The notes under the pieces were generated by a model. That model did no database searches. It was not told the DNA's origin and saw only the letters and a program-made list of their open reading frames with translations. The position numbers and the translations under genes were made by a program. A DNA stretch of 51,741 bases. Origin: Caldanaerobacter subterraneus. Its GTDB lineage: Bacteria > Bacillota > Thermoanaerobacteria > Thermoanaerobacterales > Thermoanaerobacteraceae. The stretch is from NCBI RefSeq assembly GCF_004345675.1, contig NZ_SLWU01000019.1:1-51741 (forward strand), read 5' to 3'. Below, piece after piece: positions 25,292-34,086 of this stretch; within the stretch, counting starts at the first letter, position 1; every line of letters begins with the position of its first letter.

Positions 25292-26110
25292 ATGGCAGCA
25301 GATTACCATGTACACATAGAAAACGGACCATTTACTATTGAGTGGCTCAAAGAATTTGTAAATCAAGGTTTAAAAAGAGGTTTAAAAGAAATAGGTATCT
25401 CTGAACACGGTCACAGGTTTAAAGAAGGTTTTAAGGCTTACAAAAGCGATGGATTCAGAACAGAGTGGATAAAAACTTACATGGACCAAAGCATTGAAGA
25501 TTACGTGGAACTTATCAAAGAAGCAAAACAAATGGGGCTTCCAGTCAAGCTGGGAATTGAAGCCGATTATTTTCCGGGAAAGGAAAAAGAAATAAGGGAT
25601 TTCCTACCTCCTTACCCGTGGGACTTTATAATAGGCTCTGTTCACTGGATTGACGATTGGGGAATAGACCTTGAAGAATCAATACAGGAATGGCACAGGA
25701 GAAATGTTGATGAAGTATATTTGGAATATTTTAATATAATTGAGAAAATGGCCAAGACAGGACTTTTTGACATAATAGGGCACATTGACCTCGTGAAAAT
25801 TTTTGGATTTAGACCCAATTATAAAGTTTTTGAAAAGATAGAAAGAAATATTGAAGAAATCTCTAAAACTAGCATAGTGATTGAGGTTTCAACTGCGGGA
25901 TTGAGAAAACCTGTTGGAGAAATTTATCCTTCAAAAGAGATAATGGCGATGATTAAGAAATACAATATCCCTGTTGTAGTAAATTCCGATGCCCACTATC
26001 CTGAACATGTGGGATATGAATTTGAAAAAGCCTATAACTATGTAAAAGAATTCGGTATAAAGAGGCTTTATTATTTTGAGGGGAGAAAAAGAATACCTTA
26101 CAATATTTAA
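25292..26110 (+). CDS. PHP-domain phosphoesterase (histidinol-phosphatase-like)
   Basis: 272 aa. Metal-binding PHP motifs: DYHVHIENG near the N-terminus, ISEHGH, GIEADYFPG, IIGSVHWID, IIGHIDLVK, and VNSDAHYPEHVG near the C-terminus. This order matches HisK-type histidinol phosphatases. However, no other his genes are near, and paralogues act on other phosphoesters, so the substrate is open. AGGAAG precedes the ATG. Monocistronic, with promoter and terminator. Confidence 0.82.
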   Translation: MAADYHVHIENGPFTIEWLKEFVNQGLKRGLKEIGISEHGHRFKEGFKAYKSDGFRTEWIKTYMDQSIEDYVELIKEAKQMGLPVKLGIEADYFPGKEKEIRDFLPPYPWDFIIGSVHWIDDWGIDLEESIQEWHRRNVDEVYLEYFNIIEKMAKTGLFDIIGHIDLVKIFGFRPNYKVFEKIERNIEEISKTSIVIEVSTAGLRKPVGEIYPSKEIMAMIKKYNIPVVVNSDAHYPEHVGYEFEKAYNYVKEFGIKRLYYFEGRKRIPYNI

Positions 26111-26140
26111 AGGAGCAAGAATAACCTTGCTCCTTTATTA
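26109..26140. terminator. Terminator of the PHP gene, shared with the convergent toxin remnant
   Basis: AAAGGAGCAAG (26109-26119) and CTTGCTCCTTT (26126-26136), then ATTATTTG. Confidence 0.8.
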
Positions 26141-26155
26141 TTTGTACACATCCCC

Positions 26156-26361
26156 TTAATTATCAATTTCAAAAATTATCCTATAATCTCCTACCCTTAG
26201 TCTGTATAATTTTTCTTTTTTAGAAGTTTTTAATTTTTTAACATCACCTTCAAACGGTAATTTTTCTATAGCTTTAATAACTCTCTCGACAGTTTTTCTA
26301 TTGTGTTTTCTAATTCTTTTAATACTTTCTTATTTACGATAATTCTGTACTCAAACTTCAT
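26156..26361 (-). pseudogene. RelE-type toxin with a one-base frameshift
   Basis: From ATG 26361 (overlapping the antitoxin stop by 11 bp) the first frame reads MKFEYRIIVNKKVLKELENTIEK, then hits a stop. Adding one A to the A5 run near 26300 restores a frame reading TVERVIKAIEKLPF and then EKLYRLRVGDYRIIFEIDN, the typical RelE/ParE C-terminus with the R..GDYRI..E core. Total 206 nt, one short of a 68-codon gene. Either a genuine inactivation or a homopolymer sequencing error. Confidence 0.8.
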
Positions 26362-26623
26362 TGTCATCTATTCCCAGTATTCTTTTCGTTTCCTCAAGTG
26401 TTACATAATCTTCCTCATCCTCATTCAATTGTTCTAACATTTTTTCTTCCTCTATGTCAATTTCTTCTAAATCAAGTCCTTTTTCCCATTCATTGAACCT
26501 TTTTAAAAGTTCCTTTTTCTTTTTTTTAAGATATTCAGCAAAATCAATTACCTCAGATAATTCACGCTCATTTAATGACTTAATTACCTCATTAAGTTTT
26601 TTTACCATGTAGCTATTGCTCAC
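26351..26623 (-). CDS. Antitoxin of the RelE-type module
   Basis: About 90 aa: KKLNEVIKSLNERELSEVIDFAEYLKKKKKELLKRFNEWEKGLDLEEIDIEEE, strongly helical and acidic, ending VTLEETKRILGIDDNEV. The helical segment resembles DUF2281-like antitoxins. The GTG at 26623 fits the SD AGGGTGAT better than the GTG at 26632, which overlaps it. It follows serA by a short gap in the same direction. Its toxin partner is frameshifted. Confidence 0.7.
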   Translation of the reverse strand: MSNSYMVKKLNEVIKSLNERELSEVIDFAEYLKKKKKELLKRFNEWEKGLDLEEIDIEEEKMLEQLNEDEEDYVTLEETKRILGIDDNEV

Positions 26624-26649
26624 TGATATCACCCTAACCCAAGATTATT

Positions 26650-28251
26650 TTACACCAACCCTTTTACCGCTTTTGCTTTAATTATGCTATTTAGTTTGTT
26701 TAAAGATTCCACGGCCTCCTCTGGAATTTCTTTATCGGTGCTTACAAGCATAAGGGCTGTACCGTCATTTTTATTGGGGCTTACCTGCATAGTAGAAATA
26801 TTTATGCCAAAATCTCCTAATACATTTCCTATGTGGCCTATAACTCCCGGCACGTCTTTATTCTTGACAAAAAGCATGTACTCTGTAGGCTCAAAATTCA
26901 CTTTGTGCCCCATATACTCCACAATTCTCAATTCTTCTCCGTATGTTGTTCCAGCAAATTGTGTCCTTTTGCCATTAGTATCTGTAATTTTTAAAATGAC
27001 AAGGCTTGAATAGTGGTCTATCTCTTCAATTTTTCCCTCTACAATTTCTATGCCCATTTCTTTTGCTCTTAACTTTGCATTCACAACACTTACATCTTCC
27101 TCTAATATAGGCTTTAAAAATCCTTTAATAGCATACAAGGTAACAATTTCTGTATTGCTTTTTGCAACTTCTCCTCTGTATATGACTTCAATTAATTTTG
27201 CAGGTGTTTCATTTATCTGGTAATAAAGGGCTCCCAGCACTTCTGCCAATTTCATGTAAGGTTTTAACTGAGAAAATTCATCTGATTTAAGTCCGGGAAG
27301 ATTTACTATGTTGCCATAGAGATTGCCATTTAACGCTGATATGACTTCCTGCGCAATTGCTATGCTGATATTTTCCTGCGCCTCATAAGTAGAAGCCCCT
27401 AAATGAGGAGTAAAAACCACATTGGGAAGTTCTAACAAAGGATTGTGAAAATCCTGATGCTCCACATTATACTTTGGCTCTACTTCTAAAACATCCAGCC
27501 CCACAGCTGCCACTATACCTTCTTTTATAGCGTTGTAAAGCGCTTTTTCGTCTATAATGCCACCTCTTGCAGCATTTACTATTCTCACACCTTTTTTCAT
27601 TTTTTTAAATTCTTTTTCTCCTATCATCTTTTTTGTCTCTTCAGTCTTGGGAATGTGAATAGTGATGAAATCCGATTGCTCTAATAGCTCATCCAATGTA
27701 ACTCTCTTGACACCGCACTTTTCAAATCTCTCATCTGGCATGTAGGGGTCATAGGCAATCACTCTCATATTGAAGGCCGCAAGGCGAGATGCAACCAAAG
27801 AACCAATTCTACCTAATCCTATTATACCAACCGTTTTACCGTTTAGCTCTACTCCTTTAAACCTATCCCTTCTGAAATCTCCGTTTAAAGCTGCATGGTA
27901 TGCCTGTGGTATATTTCTGGCAATGGCAAGCATAAGGCCAATAGTGAGCTCAGCAGCGGCAATAGTATTTCCTGCAGGAGTATTTACAACTAGAATGCCT
28001 TTTTCTGTTGCCGCGTCAACATCAATATTGTCAACACCATTACCAGCTCTGCCTATGACTTTCAGCTTCTCTCCCTTTTCTATAAGTTCTCTGTCTACTT
28101 TGGTGGCACTTCTAACTATTATGGCGTCGTAATCTTTTATAACCTCTAAAAGCTCTTCCCTAGAAATATTGGTCTTTACGTCAACATCAGCGTATTTTTT
28201 AAGATAATCGATACCATTTTCTGAAATTTTTTCTGTGACAATTATCTTCAA
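26650..28251 (-). CDS. serA: D-3-phosphoglycerate dehydrogenase (long, ACT-containing)
   Basis: First step of serine synthesis: 3-phosphoglycerate to 3-phosphohydroxypyruvate with NAD. 533 aa, the long type. Substrate domain 1-100 and 290-310, NAD domain with VGIIGLGRIGSLVASRL (about 143-159), catalytic Arg in VNAARGGIID and His in VFTPHLGAST. An intervening domain (about 320-450) is followed by a C-terminal ACT domain (KDVPGVIGHIGNVLGDFGINI), the presumed serine-feedback site. TTG start preceded by GGGAGGG. Follows the class-V aminotransferase by 26 nt: one operon. Confidence 0.96.
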   Translation of the reverse strand: MKIIVTEKISENGIDYLKKYADVDVKTNISREELLEVIKDYDAIIVRSATKVDRELIEKGEKLKVIGRAGNGVDNIDVDAATEKGILVVNTPAGNTIAAAELTIGLMLAIARNIPQAYHAALNGDFRRDRFKGVELNGKTVGIIGLGRIGSLVASRLAAFNMRVIAYDPYMPDERFEKCGVKRVTLDELLEQSDFITIHIPKTEETKKMIGEKEFKKMKKGVRIVNAARGGIIDEKALYNAIKEGIVAAVGLDVLEVEPKYNVEHQDFHNPLLELPNVVFTPHLGASTYEAQENISIAIAQEVISALNGNLYGNIVNLPGLKSDEFSQLKPYMKLAEVLGALYYQINETPAKLIEVIYRGEVAKSNTEIVTLYAIKGFLKPILEEDVSVVNAKLRAKEMGIEIVEGKIEEIDHYSSLVILKITDTNGKRTQFAGTTYGEELRIVEYMGHKVNFEPTEYMLFVKNKDVPGVIGHIGNVLGDFGINISTMQVSPNKNDGTALMLVSTDKEIPEEAVESLNKLNSIIKAKAVKGLV

Positions 28252-28277
28252 AATCCTTTCCCTCCCCTTTCTTCAAT

Positions 28278-29363
28278 TCACAGTGAGGATATGGCATCTT
28301 TTAGGGCATATAATGCTTTATCTAACATTTCATCTGTCAGATAACCCATGTGGCCAATTCTAATAATCTTGCCTTTTAAAGGCCCCTGTCCCCCTGTGAT
28401 TAAAACCCTGTGCTTTTCCTTTATATAGTTTATTATATCTGATGCTTTGTACCTTTCTGGAACTTTTATAGCAGTAATTAAATCAGAAGCTACTTCTTCT
28501 TTAGGAAGGAGTTCTAAACCCAATCCCTTTACATATTTTCTAACTTTTTTGCCATACTCGGATTGTTTTTTGTATACATTATCTAATCCTTTTTCTAAAA
28601 GCATATCTGTCGCCTTTGCTACAGCCATTATTGTGGATACAGCAGGAGTTGCAGGCGTATCAGGCTTAGGCTTTAATACTCCTTCTCTCGCTTTTATAAG
28701 GTCAAAATAGTATTTTGGAAGATTGGATGTTTTAGTCATTTCCCACGCCCTGTCACTTAAGGCGATGAAGCTCAAGCCAGGAGGTGACATTAAGCATTTC
28801 TGGGAGCAAGTAATGACAGCGTCAATACCCCATTCATCCATTTTAAGTGGTATTCCCCCCAATGAACTTACCGCATCTACTATCACGGGAACATTGTACC
28901 TATTTGCAATTTTTGCTATATTTTCTATATCATTTGTCACTCCTGTTGAGGTCTCATTGTGTGTAACTAAAAGGGCTTTGTAATTCCATCTTTTAAGTTT
29001 ATCTTCTAATATATTTAAATCTACTTCATTTCCCCAGCCAAAGTCATAAATTTCAGCGTCAAGCCCATACGCCTTTGCTATATCATAAAATCTTTCTCCA
29101 AAATATCCTATACTTGCAACTAAAACTTTATCTCCTGCAGAGAAAAGATTAGCTACAACGGCTTCCATTCCGCCCGTTCCTGAAGAAGTTAAAGTTATAA
29201 CTTCATTTTTTGTTTGAAATATTTTCTTTAAATTTTCGTTAAGTCTAGAAAACAATTGATAAAATTCTTCTGTCCTGTGATGAAAAGGCTGCATACCTGC
29301 AATTCTCTTCACTTCTTCTGGCACCATTGTCGGCCCTGGCGTCATAAGTAGCATATCTTCCAT
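28278..29363 (-). CDS. Class-V aminotransferase (serine-pyruvate / alanine-glyoxylate type)
   Basis: About 361 aa PLP enzyme. LLMTPGPTMVPEEV and RTEEFYQLF are typical of the SPT/AGT subgroup. The PLP Lys is in VITCSQKCLMSPPGLSF, and DAVSSLGGIPLKMDEWGID holds the cofactor Asp. Family members act on serine, alanine, glyoxylate or phosphoserine. Because serA follows directly and no serC is seen, it may supply the phosphoserine aminotransferase step; that is inference. The ATG at 29363 (SD GGGGAG) is preferred over 29381. Confidence 0.85.
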   Translation of the reverse strand: MEDMLLMTPGPTMVPEEVKRIAGMQPFHHRTEEFYQLFSRLNENLKKIFQTKNEVITLTSSGTGGMEAVVANLFSAGDKVLVASIGYFGERFYDIAKAYGLDAEIYDFGWGNEVDLNILEDKLKRWNYKALLVTHNETSTGVTNDIENIAKIANRYNVPVIVDAVSSLGGIPLKMDEWGIDAVITCSQKCLMSPPGLSFIALSDRAWEMTKTSNLPKYYFDLIKAREGVLKPKPDTPATPAVSTIMAVAKATDMLLEKGLDNVYKKQSEYGKKVRKYVKGLGLELLPKEEVASDLITAIKVPERYKASDIINYIKEKHRVLITGGQGPLKGKIIRIGHMGYLTDEMLDKALYALKDAISSL

Positions 29364-29397
29364 TTTCTCACTCCCCACCACTCGGTGTATATTTAAT

Positions 29398-29426
29398 ATG
29401 ATAAATCAATAAAGTGAAAAATGCAA
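29398..29426 (-). promoter_or_regulatory. SigA promoter of the aminotransferase-serA operon
   Basis: TTGCAT (29421-29426) and TATCAT (29398-29403), 17-bp spacing, minus strand. Confidence 0.6.
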
Positions 29427-29476
29427 GTGAAAAATACATGTGTCCGTGAAGTGAGGACAAAAGCTTTAAATATAAA

Positions 29477-29507
29477 CGGCTCCTTAAGACACTGTCTTAA
29501 GGAGCCG
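29477..29507 (-). terminator. Terminator of the subtilisin gene
   Basis: Perfect 14-bp stem CGGCTCCTTAAGAC / GTCTTAAGGAGCCG with a 3-nt loop, then TTTATATTT on the minus strand. Confidence 0.85.
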
Positions 29508-29523
29508 CCAGACTGTTATTCAA

Positions 29524-31026
29524 TTAATACATTGTCAGTGCCCTATAGGCATTAACAAGGCCATATCCAAAATATATATCTTTTCCTGGTTTCCCAATCT
29601 TTTCAGCTGAATTTTGCAACATAACTTTTACTTGTGAAGGACTCGCATCTTTATGTTTAGCAAAAAGCAACGCCGCCACTGCAGAAGCTTTTGGAGTTGC
29701 CATTGAAGTACCAACATACCAGCTGTATCCGGGCCTTACATAAGTATACCCTATTATTTGACCTTTGTCATTGTACTGATACTGAACAATTGGCACAGAG
29801 CTTAAATTAAATTCCTTAGTGTATAAACGTTGGTTTATATATTCATCAAATCTTCCTTCGTTCAGATATTTGTAATATAATTCCAAGTTGCCTCCCGGCG
29901 CAGCTACATCCACAAAGCCAGCACCATAGTTGGAATACATAGCCAATTCGTCATTGGGCCCTGTAGCAGATACAGTTACAACATTTGGCAGAGAAGCTGG
30001 CGTATAAAAACCCGCACCTTTAAATTCATATCCATATGGACCATATTTTTCATTTGCATAGTCTATAACTTCTTTTCTATTTGTAGCATTTAATCCATCA
30101 TTACCTGCTGCAACGACAATCAATGCTCCTTTCTTTTCGGCATATTTGGCTGCCCTCATGTAGGCAACATAATCAGCTACATCATTTCCAAGCTTTATCC
30201 TTTCACCTGTATCAGGGTCAGTCCACCAAACCTGTCCTTTTATGTATATTCCGCCAAGGCTCATATTAATCACATTAACCCCGTCATTTGCTGCAGCAAT
30301 TAAAGCCTTTATAATCCAAACATTATAAGCCCCGCCTTCTGCACCAAAAACGCGATAAGCTCTGATTCCGACATCAGGCGCCACTCCCAAAATTACTCCG
30401 TTTCCGGCTATGGTTCCGGCTACATGAGTTCCATGGCCATTTCTATCCTGTACATCATACAAATTACCTGTTTCTGAGAGGTCAACTCCGTAAATGCCGC
30501 CCTTTGGTACAAAATTTTTTGACCCTGGAAGCAAATTAGCTTGTATATCTGGATGATTTAAATCAATACCAGAATCGATAATTCCTACCACTACTTCATG
30601 ATTGCCTGTACCCAATTCAAAACTCTTTCCATTGTTTGTAACACGCTTTATATCCCACTGATACATATTGTAATACACAGCTTTTTCTAGATTTACACCG
30701 TCCATTTCTAAAGGAATACTTTTTATTTCCGGTAATTCTGTTATCAGGGAAGGAGTAACTACTAAAATTGAGGGATGTTTTACTGCCTTTTTCACAAAAG
30801 ATGCAGGAGCTTTTGCCTGTATGACTCCAATTTCCGGAATTTCGTAAATAACTTCCCCTCCAAGTTCTCTAATAATCTCTGAAGCGTTATTTGGCAATGT
30901 TTCATCTACAAAAACAACAGTAAAAGGAAGTTCTTCAGATTTCAATGTATCACCAAATCCAAATTGCGGTGCAGCAAAAGTAAATAATAGTACAAAAGCT
31001 ATAAAAAATACCATCAACCTTTTCAC
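29524..31026 (-). CDS. Secreted subtilisin-like serine protease (S8)
   Basis: 500 aa. Signal peptide MKRLMVFFIAFVLLFTFAAP, then an inhibitor-I9-like propeptide (about 30-105) with the pattern VVFVDETLP...GVIQAKAP. Catalytic triad: Asp in VVGIIDSGIDLNHPD (about residue 152), His in NGHGTHVAGTIAGN (about 197), Ser in GTSMATPKASAVAALL (about 440). The oxyanion Asn is in VVAAGNDG. An insert of about 50 residues separates the oxyanion region from the Ser motif. Extracellular protein degradation is the likely role. GTG start with SD AAGGGGGA. Confidence 0.95.
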   Translation of the reverse strand: MKRLMVFFIAFVLLFTFAAPQFGFGDTLKSEELPFTVVFVDETLPNNASEIIRELGGEVIYEIPEIGVIQAKAPASFVKKAVKHPSILVVTPSLITELPEIKSIPLEMDGVNLEKAVYYNMYQWDIKRVTNNGKSFELGTGNHEVVVGIIDSGIDLNHPDIQANLLPGSKNFVPKGGIYGVDLSETGNLYDVQDRNGHGTHVAGTIAGNGVILGVAPDVGIRAYRVFGAEGGAYNVWIIKALIAAANDGVNVINMSLGGIYIKGQVWWTDPDTGERIKLGNDVADYVAYMRAAKYAEKKGALIVVAAGNDGLNATNRKEVIDYANEKYGPYGYEFKGAGFYTPASLPNVVTVSATGPNDELAMYSNYGAGFVDVAAPGGNLELYYKYLNEGRFDEYINQRLYTKEFNLSSVPIVQYQYNDKGQIIGYTYVRPGYSWYVGTSMATPKASAVAALLFAKHKDASPSQVKVMLQNSAEKIGKPGKDIYFGYGLVNAYRALTMY

Positions 31027-31484
31027 ACTAATCCCCCTTTTCCCTCTTTAATTAACCTAAAATGATTAGACTTCTTTAAGCTTTTTACCTCTTTTCCACC
31101 TCCTTTTTTCACATTCCTAAGTTTTATTGCTTATCTTGTGTTTCTTTTTTTGTTTTAAAGTTAAATTTTAATATTATTAATCGGTTTTTTAAGGGAACTC
31201 GTTCAGAAATGTTTATGTATATTATAATGAATAAACTGACATTTGTTCCTGGTATTTCCTTTGTTAAAGTTTGAAATTCAGAGAAAGTACTGTAAACAGT
31301 AACTCTACATTCAATATTATTCTACATAAATCATGATTTTCCTTCTTTGGAAAATTAAAATTTTTTATTTATTAATTTTTTGGCGTGCAGGATTTCCTGC
31401 ATTTTACAAAAATTAAAAAGGCCACAGGTTTTGACTGTGACCTTTTTAGATGATAGGCAAAAATTTTAGTTTTAATAATACATT
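31027..31484. other. 458-bp gap upstream of the subtilisin gene
   Basis: Very AT-rich, no convincing gene. It contains the glycerate-kinase terminator (about 31416-31448), a small hairpin TGCAGG/CCTGCA (31386-31401), a minus-strand TATAAT (31221-31226) with a poor -35, and an SD-like GGAGGTGG on the minus strand (31096-31103) with no start codon at proper distance. A long leader for the protease mRNA is the simplest reading. Confidence 0.5.
31414..31448 (-). terminator. Terminator of glycerate kinase
   Basis: AAAAGGCCACAG (about 31416-31428) and CTGTGACCTTTTT (31434-31446) form a stem with one mismatch. On the minus strand it ends in TTTTTAATTTT. Confidence 0.75.
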
Positions 31485-32618
31485 TTACCTCTTTATTGAA
31501 GCAAGAAAAGTCCTTACAATATCTTCTATTCTGTCTGATATAAGCTGATAAACGTTTTTCATAGCTTCTTCTAAAGACATAGGTCTATTAGTTATACTAA
31601 AAAGAGCAGTTACACCTATGTCGTACAAACTTTTATAGTCTTTCCCTAAACCGCCCGAGAGGATAATCACAGGCTTATTATATTTTTTCGCAAGTTTGGC
31701 AATGCCTGCTGGAGCCTTCCCAAAGGCTGTCTGAAAGTCTGTATTGCCTTCTCCTGTTATGACTAAGTCTACTTCTTTTATTTTTTCTTCCAGTCTGGCA
31801 GTCTCTATTATTATTTCAATCCCTCTTTTTAGTTTGGCGTTTAAAAAAGCCATCAACCCAAAACCCAATCCTCCTGCAGCTCCTGCTCCGGGCACTTCTG
31901 AGTAGTCCTTACCAATAACTTTTTTAGCCTCATAAGCTAAGTGCTTTAAGTTTTCATCTAGTATTTTTATCATCTCAGGCGTTGCGCCTTTTTGAGGACC
32001 ATAAACATAAGATGCCCCTTTTTCACCGCATAAAGGATTGTCAACATCTGATGCCACAATAAATTCACTTTCATATATTCTTTTATCAATAGAGCTTATG
32101 TCTATCTTTTCAATTTTGTGAAGCTGCCCCCCTCCAAAGCCTATTTCATTGCCATCTTTATCTAAAAATTTTACTCCCAGTGCCTGAGCCATTCCAACCC
32201 CGCTGTCATTTGTGGCACTCCCACCTATTCCTATTATAAATTTGCGGCATCCTTTATCTAAAGCAAGTTTTATAAGCTCTCCCACTCCGTAAGTTGTCGT
32301 CTTTAGGGGGTTTCTCTTTTCTTCAGGAACAAGGTATAAACCGGCACAGGCAGCCATTTCAATGACAGCTGTGCCATCTTTCAAAATCCCGTAAAAAGCC
32401 TCAACCTTTTCCCCTAAAGGGCCAGTGACATCTGATCTTATTATCTCTCCTCCAACAGCGTAAACTAGTGCTTCAACTGTTCCTTCTCCTCCATCTGCAA
32501 TTGGAATAGATATTATTTCTGCGTCAATAACTCTTTTTATGCCATTTTCCATAGCATGGCATACTTCTTTTGAAGATAAACTTCCTTTGAAAGAATCCGG
32601 TGCAAGCAGTATTTTCAA
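31485..32618 (-). CDS. Glycerate kinase (GarK/GlxK family)
   Basis: 377 aa. Phosphorylates D-glycerate to a phosphoglycerate with ATP. Family motifs: APDSFKGSLSSKEVCHAM at the N-terminus, PIADGGEGTVEAL, IGIGGSATNDSGVGMAQALG, GAAGGLGFGL and VITGEGNTDFQTAFGKAP. Complete and of normal length. It starts 14 nt after ctpA in the same direction. With serA nearby it could salvage glycerate into the serine/glycolysis pool, though it is a separate transcription unit. Confidence 0.95.
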   Translation of the reverse strand: MKILLAPDSFKGSLSSKEVCHAMENGIKRVIDAEIISIPIADGGEGTVEALVYAVGGEIIRSDVTGPLGEKVEAFYGILKDGTAVIEMAACAGLYLVPEEKRNPLKTTTYGVGELIKLALDKGCRKFIIGIGGSATNDSGVGMAQALGVKFLDKDGNEIGFGGGQLHKIEKIDISSIDKRIYESEFIVASDVDNPLCGEKGASYVYGPQKGATPEMIKILDENLKHLAYEAKKVIGKDYSEVPGAGAAGGLGFGLMAFLNAKLKRGIEIIIETARLEEKIKEVDLVITGEGNTDFQTAFGKAPAGIAKLAKKYNKPVIILSGGLGKDYKSLYDIGVTALFSITNRPMSLEEAMKNVYQLISDRIEDIVRTFLASIKR

Positions 32619-32631
32619 ATGCGCATCACTC

Positions 32632-33993
32632 CTACATGTTTCTCAAAAGCTCCAAAGCTTTTTCAAGGACAGCATCTTTGTTATTTAAGCTGTCTATCAT
32701 TTTTAAAAGGGCATTGTACGTGTTCTTGTCAAATACACCTGTTGGGGAAAGCCCTGCTTTTTTCTGAAGTTCTTTTACAGCATTTGCTGTTTTAGGTCCA
32801 AATATGCCATCTTCCGGTCCGGCATTAAATTTGAGCAAATTGAGATATTTTTGCAATATTTTAACTTCATTTCCCCTTGAGCCAATCTTCAATTCTCCGG
32901 CAAATTTTATATCAGCAGTGTACTGCACATTTTTCACATAGACATCAGGAGTTAAACCTTCTTTTCCAATATACCTTCCTGAAGGAAGTTTGTAACGGGC
33001 AATTGTAAGTTTGAAGCCACTGCCGTCCTCCAAAGGTACTACTGACTGAACAGTCCCTTTTCCATATGTATTTTCTCCCACCAAAAATCCTACCTTTGTG
33101 TCCTGTATTGCTCCCGCCAGTATTTCCGCAGCAGAGGCAGTGCCTTTATTGACAAGAACAGCTAGTTTATATTTAGGCTTAGTCAGGTATGAGTAATAAT
33201 CATCTTTTTCTCCATTTCTCCTTTCTATTGTAACAACAATGCCCTGTGGCACAAAAAAGTTTGCAGCGCTCACCACTTCAGTGAGAAGCCCTCCAGGATT
33301 GTTTCTTAAATCGAGAACAAGCTTTTTAACGTTGTTTTTATCCATAAAAAGTAAAGCTTTTGCCAAATTGGCTGTAGTATTTTCATTAAATTCTGTTATT
33401 TTTATGTACCCGATTCCCTCTTCAAGGAGTTTGTAAGAGACAGGGTTGATGTGAATGACCTGTCTTATAAGTTCGATTTCTTTAAGAGTACCTCCTACGT
33501 CAAAAGTGATTTTCACCTTTGTGCCGGGGTCTCCCAGTATCATGTTTACTACATCTGTCAATTTCATCCCTTCCACGCTTTTGCCGTCAACTGCTTTTAT
33601 GATGTAACCGCTCTTCACACCAGCCTTTGCAGCAGGAGAATCTTCAATCACTGAATCTACAACAATTTTCCCATCTTTTTCAATAAGCACCATCCCTGTG
33701 CCGCTAAAAGTTCCAGAAGTGCCCCTTTCAAATTGAGAAAATTCTTCTTTTGTAAAGTATGTACTGTATTCGTCGAGACTGCTAAAAATTCCTTTTAAAG
33801 CAGCCTCTTTCAATTGTTCATAGGTGACATTGTCAATGTAGTTATCAGTTATGTATTTCATTATAGCTCCAATATCTGCTAATTCGTTGTAAAAGTCCTG
33901 GTCTTGCGTAGATACTTCGGCATAAGTGTAGGATGTAAATGCTAAGAAGAAGATGAGCAGAAGTGTAAAAATTCTAATAGAAAATTTTCTCAT
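32632..33993 (-). CDS. ctpA: C-terminal processing protease CtpA (S41) with PG-binding domain
   Basis: About 453 aa exported protease. Signal/anchor segment SIRIFTLLLIFFLAFTSYTYA. PDZ domain about 85-165 (GTGMVLIEKDG...SPAAKAGVKSGYIIKAVDG). S41 protease core with Ser in VNKGTASAAEIL and the general-base Lys in GENTYGKGTVQS. The C-terminal 75 residues are a peptidoglycan-binding domain (LKIGSRGNEVKILQKYL...GIFGPKTANAVKELQKKAGL). ATG 33993 has GGAGG upstream; the frame from 34047 has none. The added PG domain suggests action at the cell wall. Confidence 0.93.
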   Translation of the reverse strand: MRKFSIRIFTLLLIFFLAFTSYTYAEVSTQDQDFYNELADIGAIMKYITDNYIDNVTYEQLKEAALKGIFSSLDEYSTYFTKEEFSQFERGTSGTFSGTGMVLIEKDGKIVVDSVIEDSPAAKAGVKSGYIIKAVDGKSVEGMKLTDVVNMILGDPGTKVKITFDVGGTLKEIELIRQVIHINPVSYKLLEEGIGYIKITEFNENTTANLAKALLFMDKNNVKKLVLDLRNNPGGLLTEVVSAANFFVPQGIVVTIERRNGEKDDYYSYLTKPKYKLAVLVNKGTASAAEILAGAIQDTKVGFLVGENTYGKGTVQSVVPLEDGSGFKLTIARYKLPSGRYIGKEGLTPDVYVKNVQYTADIKFAGELKIGSRGNEVKILQKYLNLLKFNAGPEDGIFGPKTANAVKELQKKAGLSPTGVFDKNTYNALLKMIDSLNNKDAVLEKALELLRNM

Positions 33994-34049
33994 TCCTTCA
34001 AAACCTCCATTTCTCAACAAAATTCTTCTCAGTTTATTATAGCACATTA

Positions 34050-34086
34050 TATAAAAATAAGCGCCTCAAACAAATGAAGGCGCTTT
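34050..34086 (-). terminator. Terminator of the threonine operon
   Basis: AAGCGCCT (34059-34066) and AGGCGCTT (34078-34085) overlap the thrB stop. On the minus strand they are followed by ATTTTTATAT. Confidence 0.8.

Noticed and set aside
31027-31120. 29-codon minus-strand GTG frame ending in an overlap with the subtilisin start
   Set aside because: No SD in front of its GTG and a composition (Lys/Gly) explained by purine-rich leader sequence; probably not translated.
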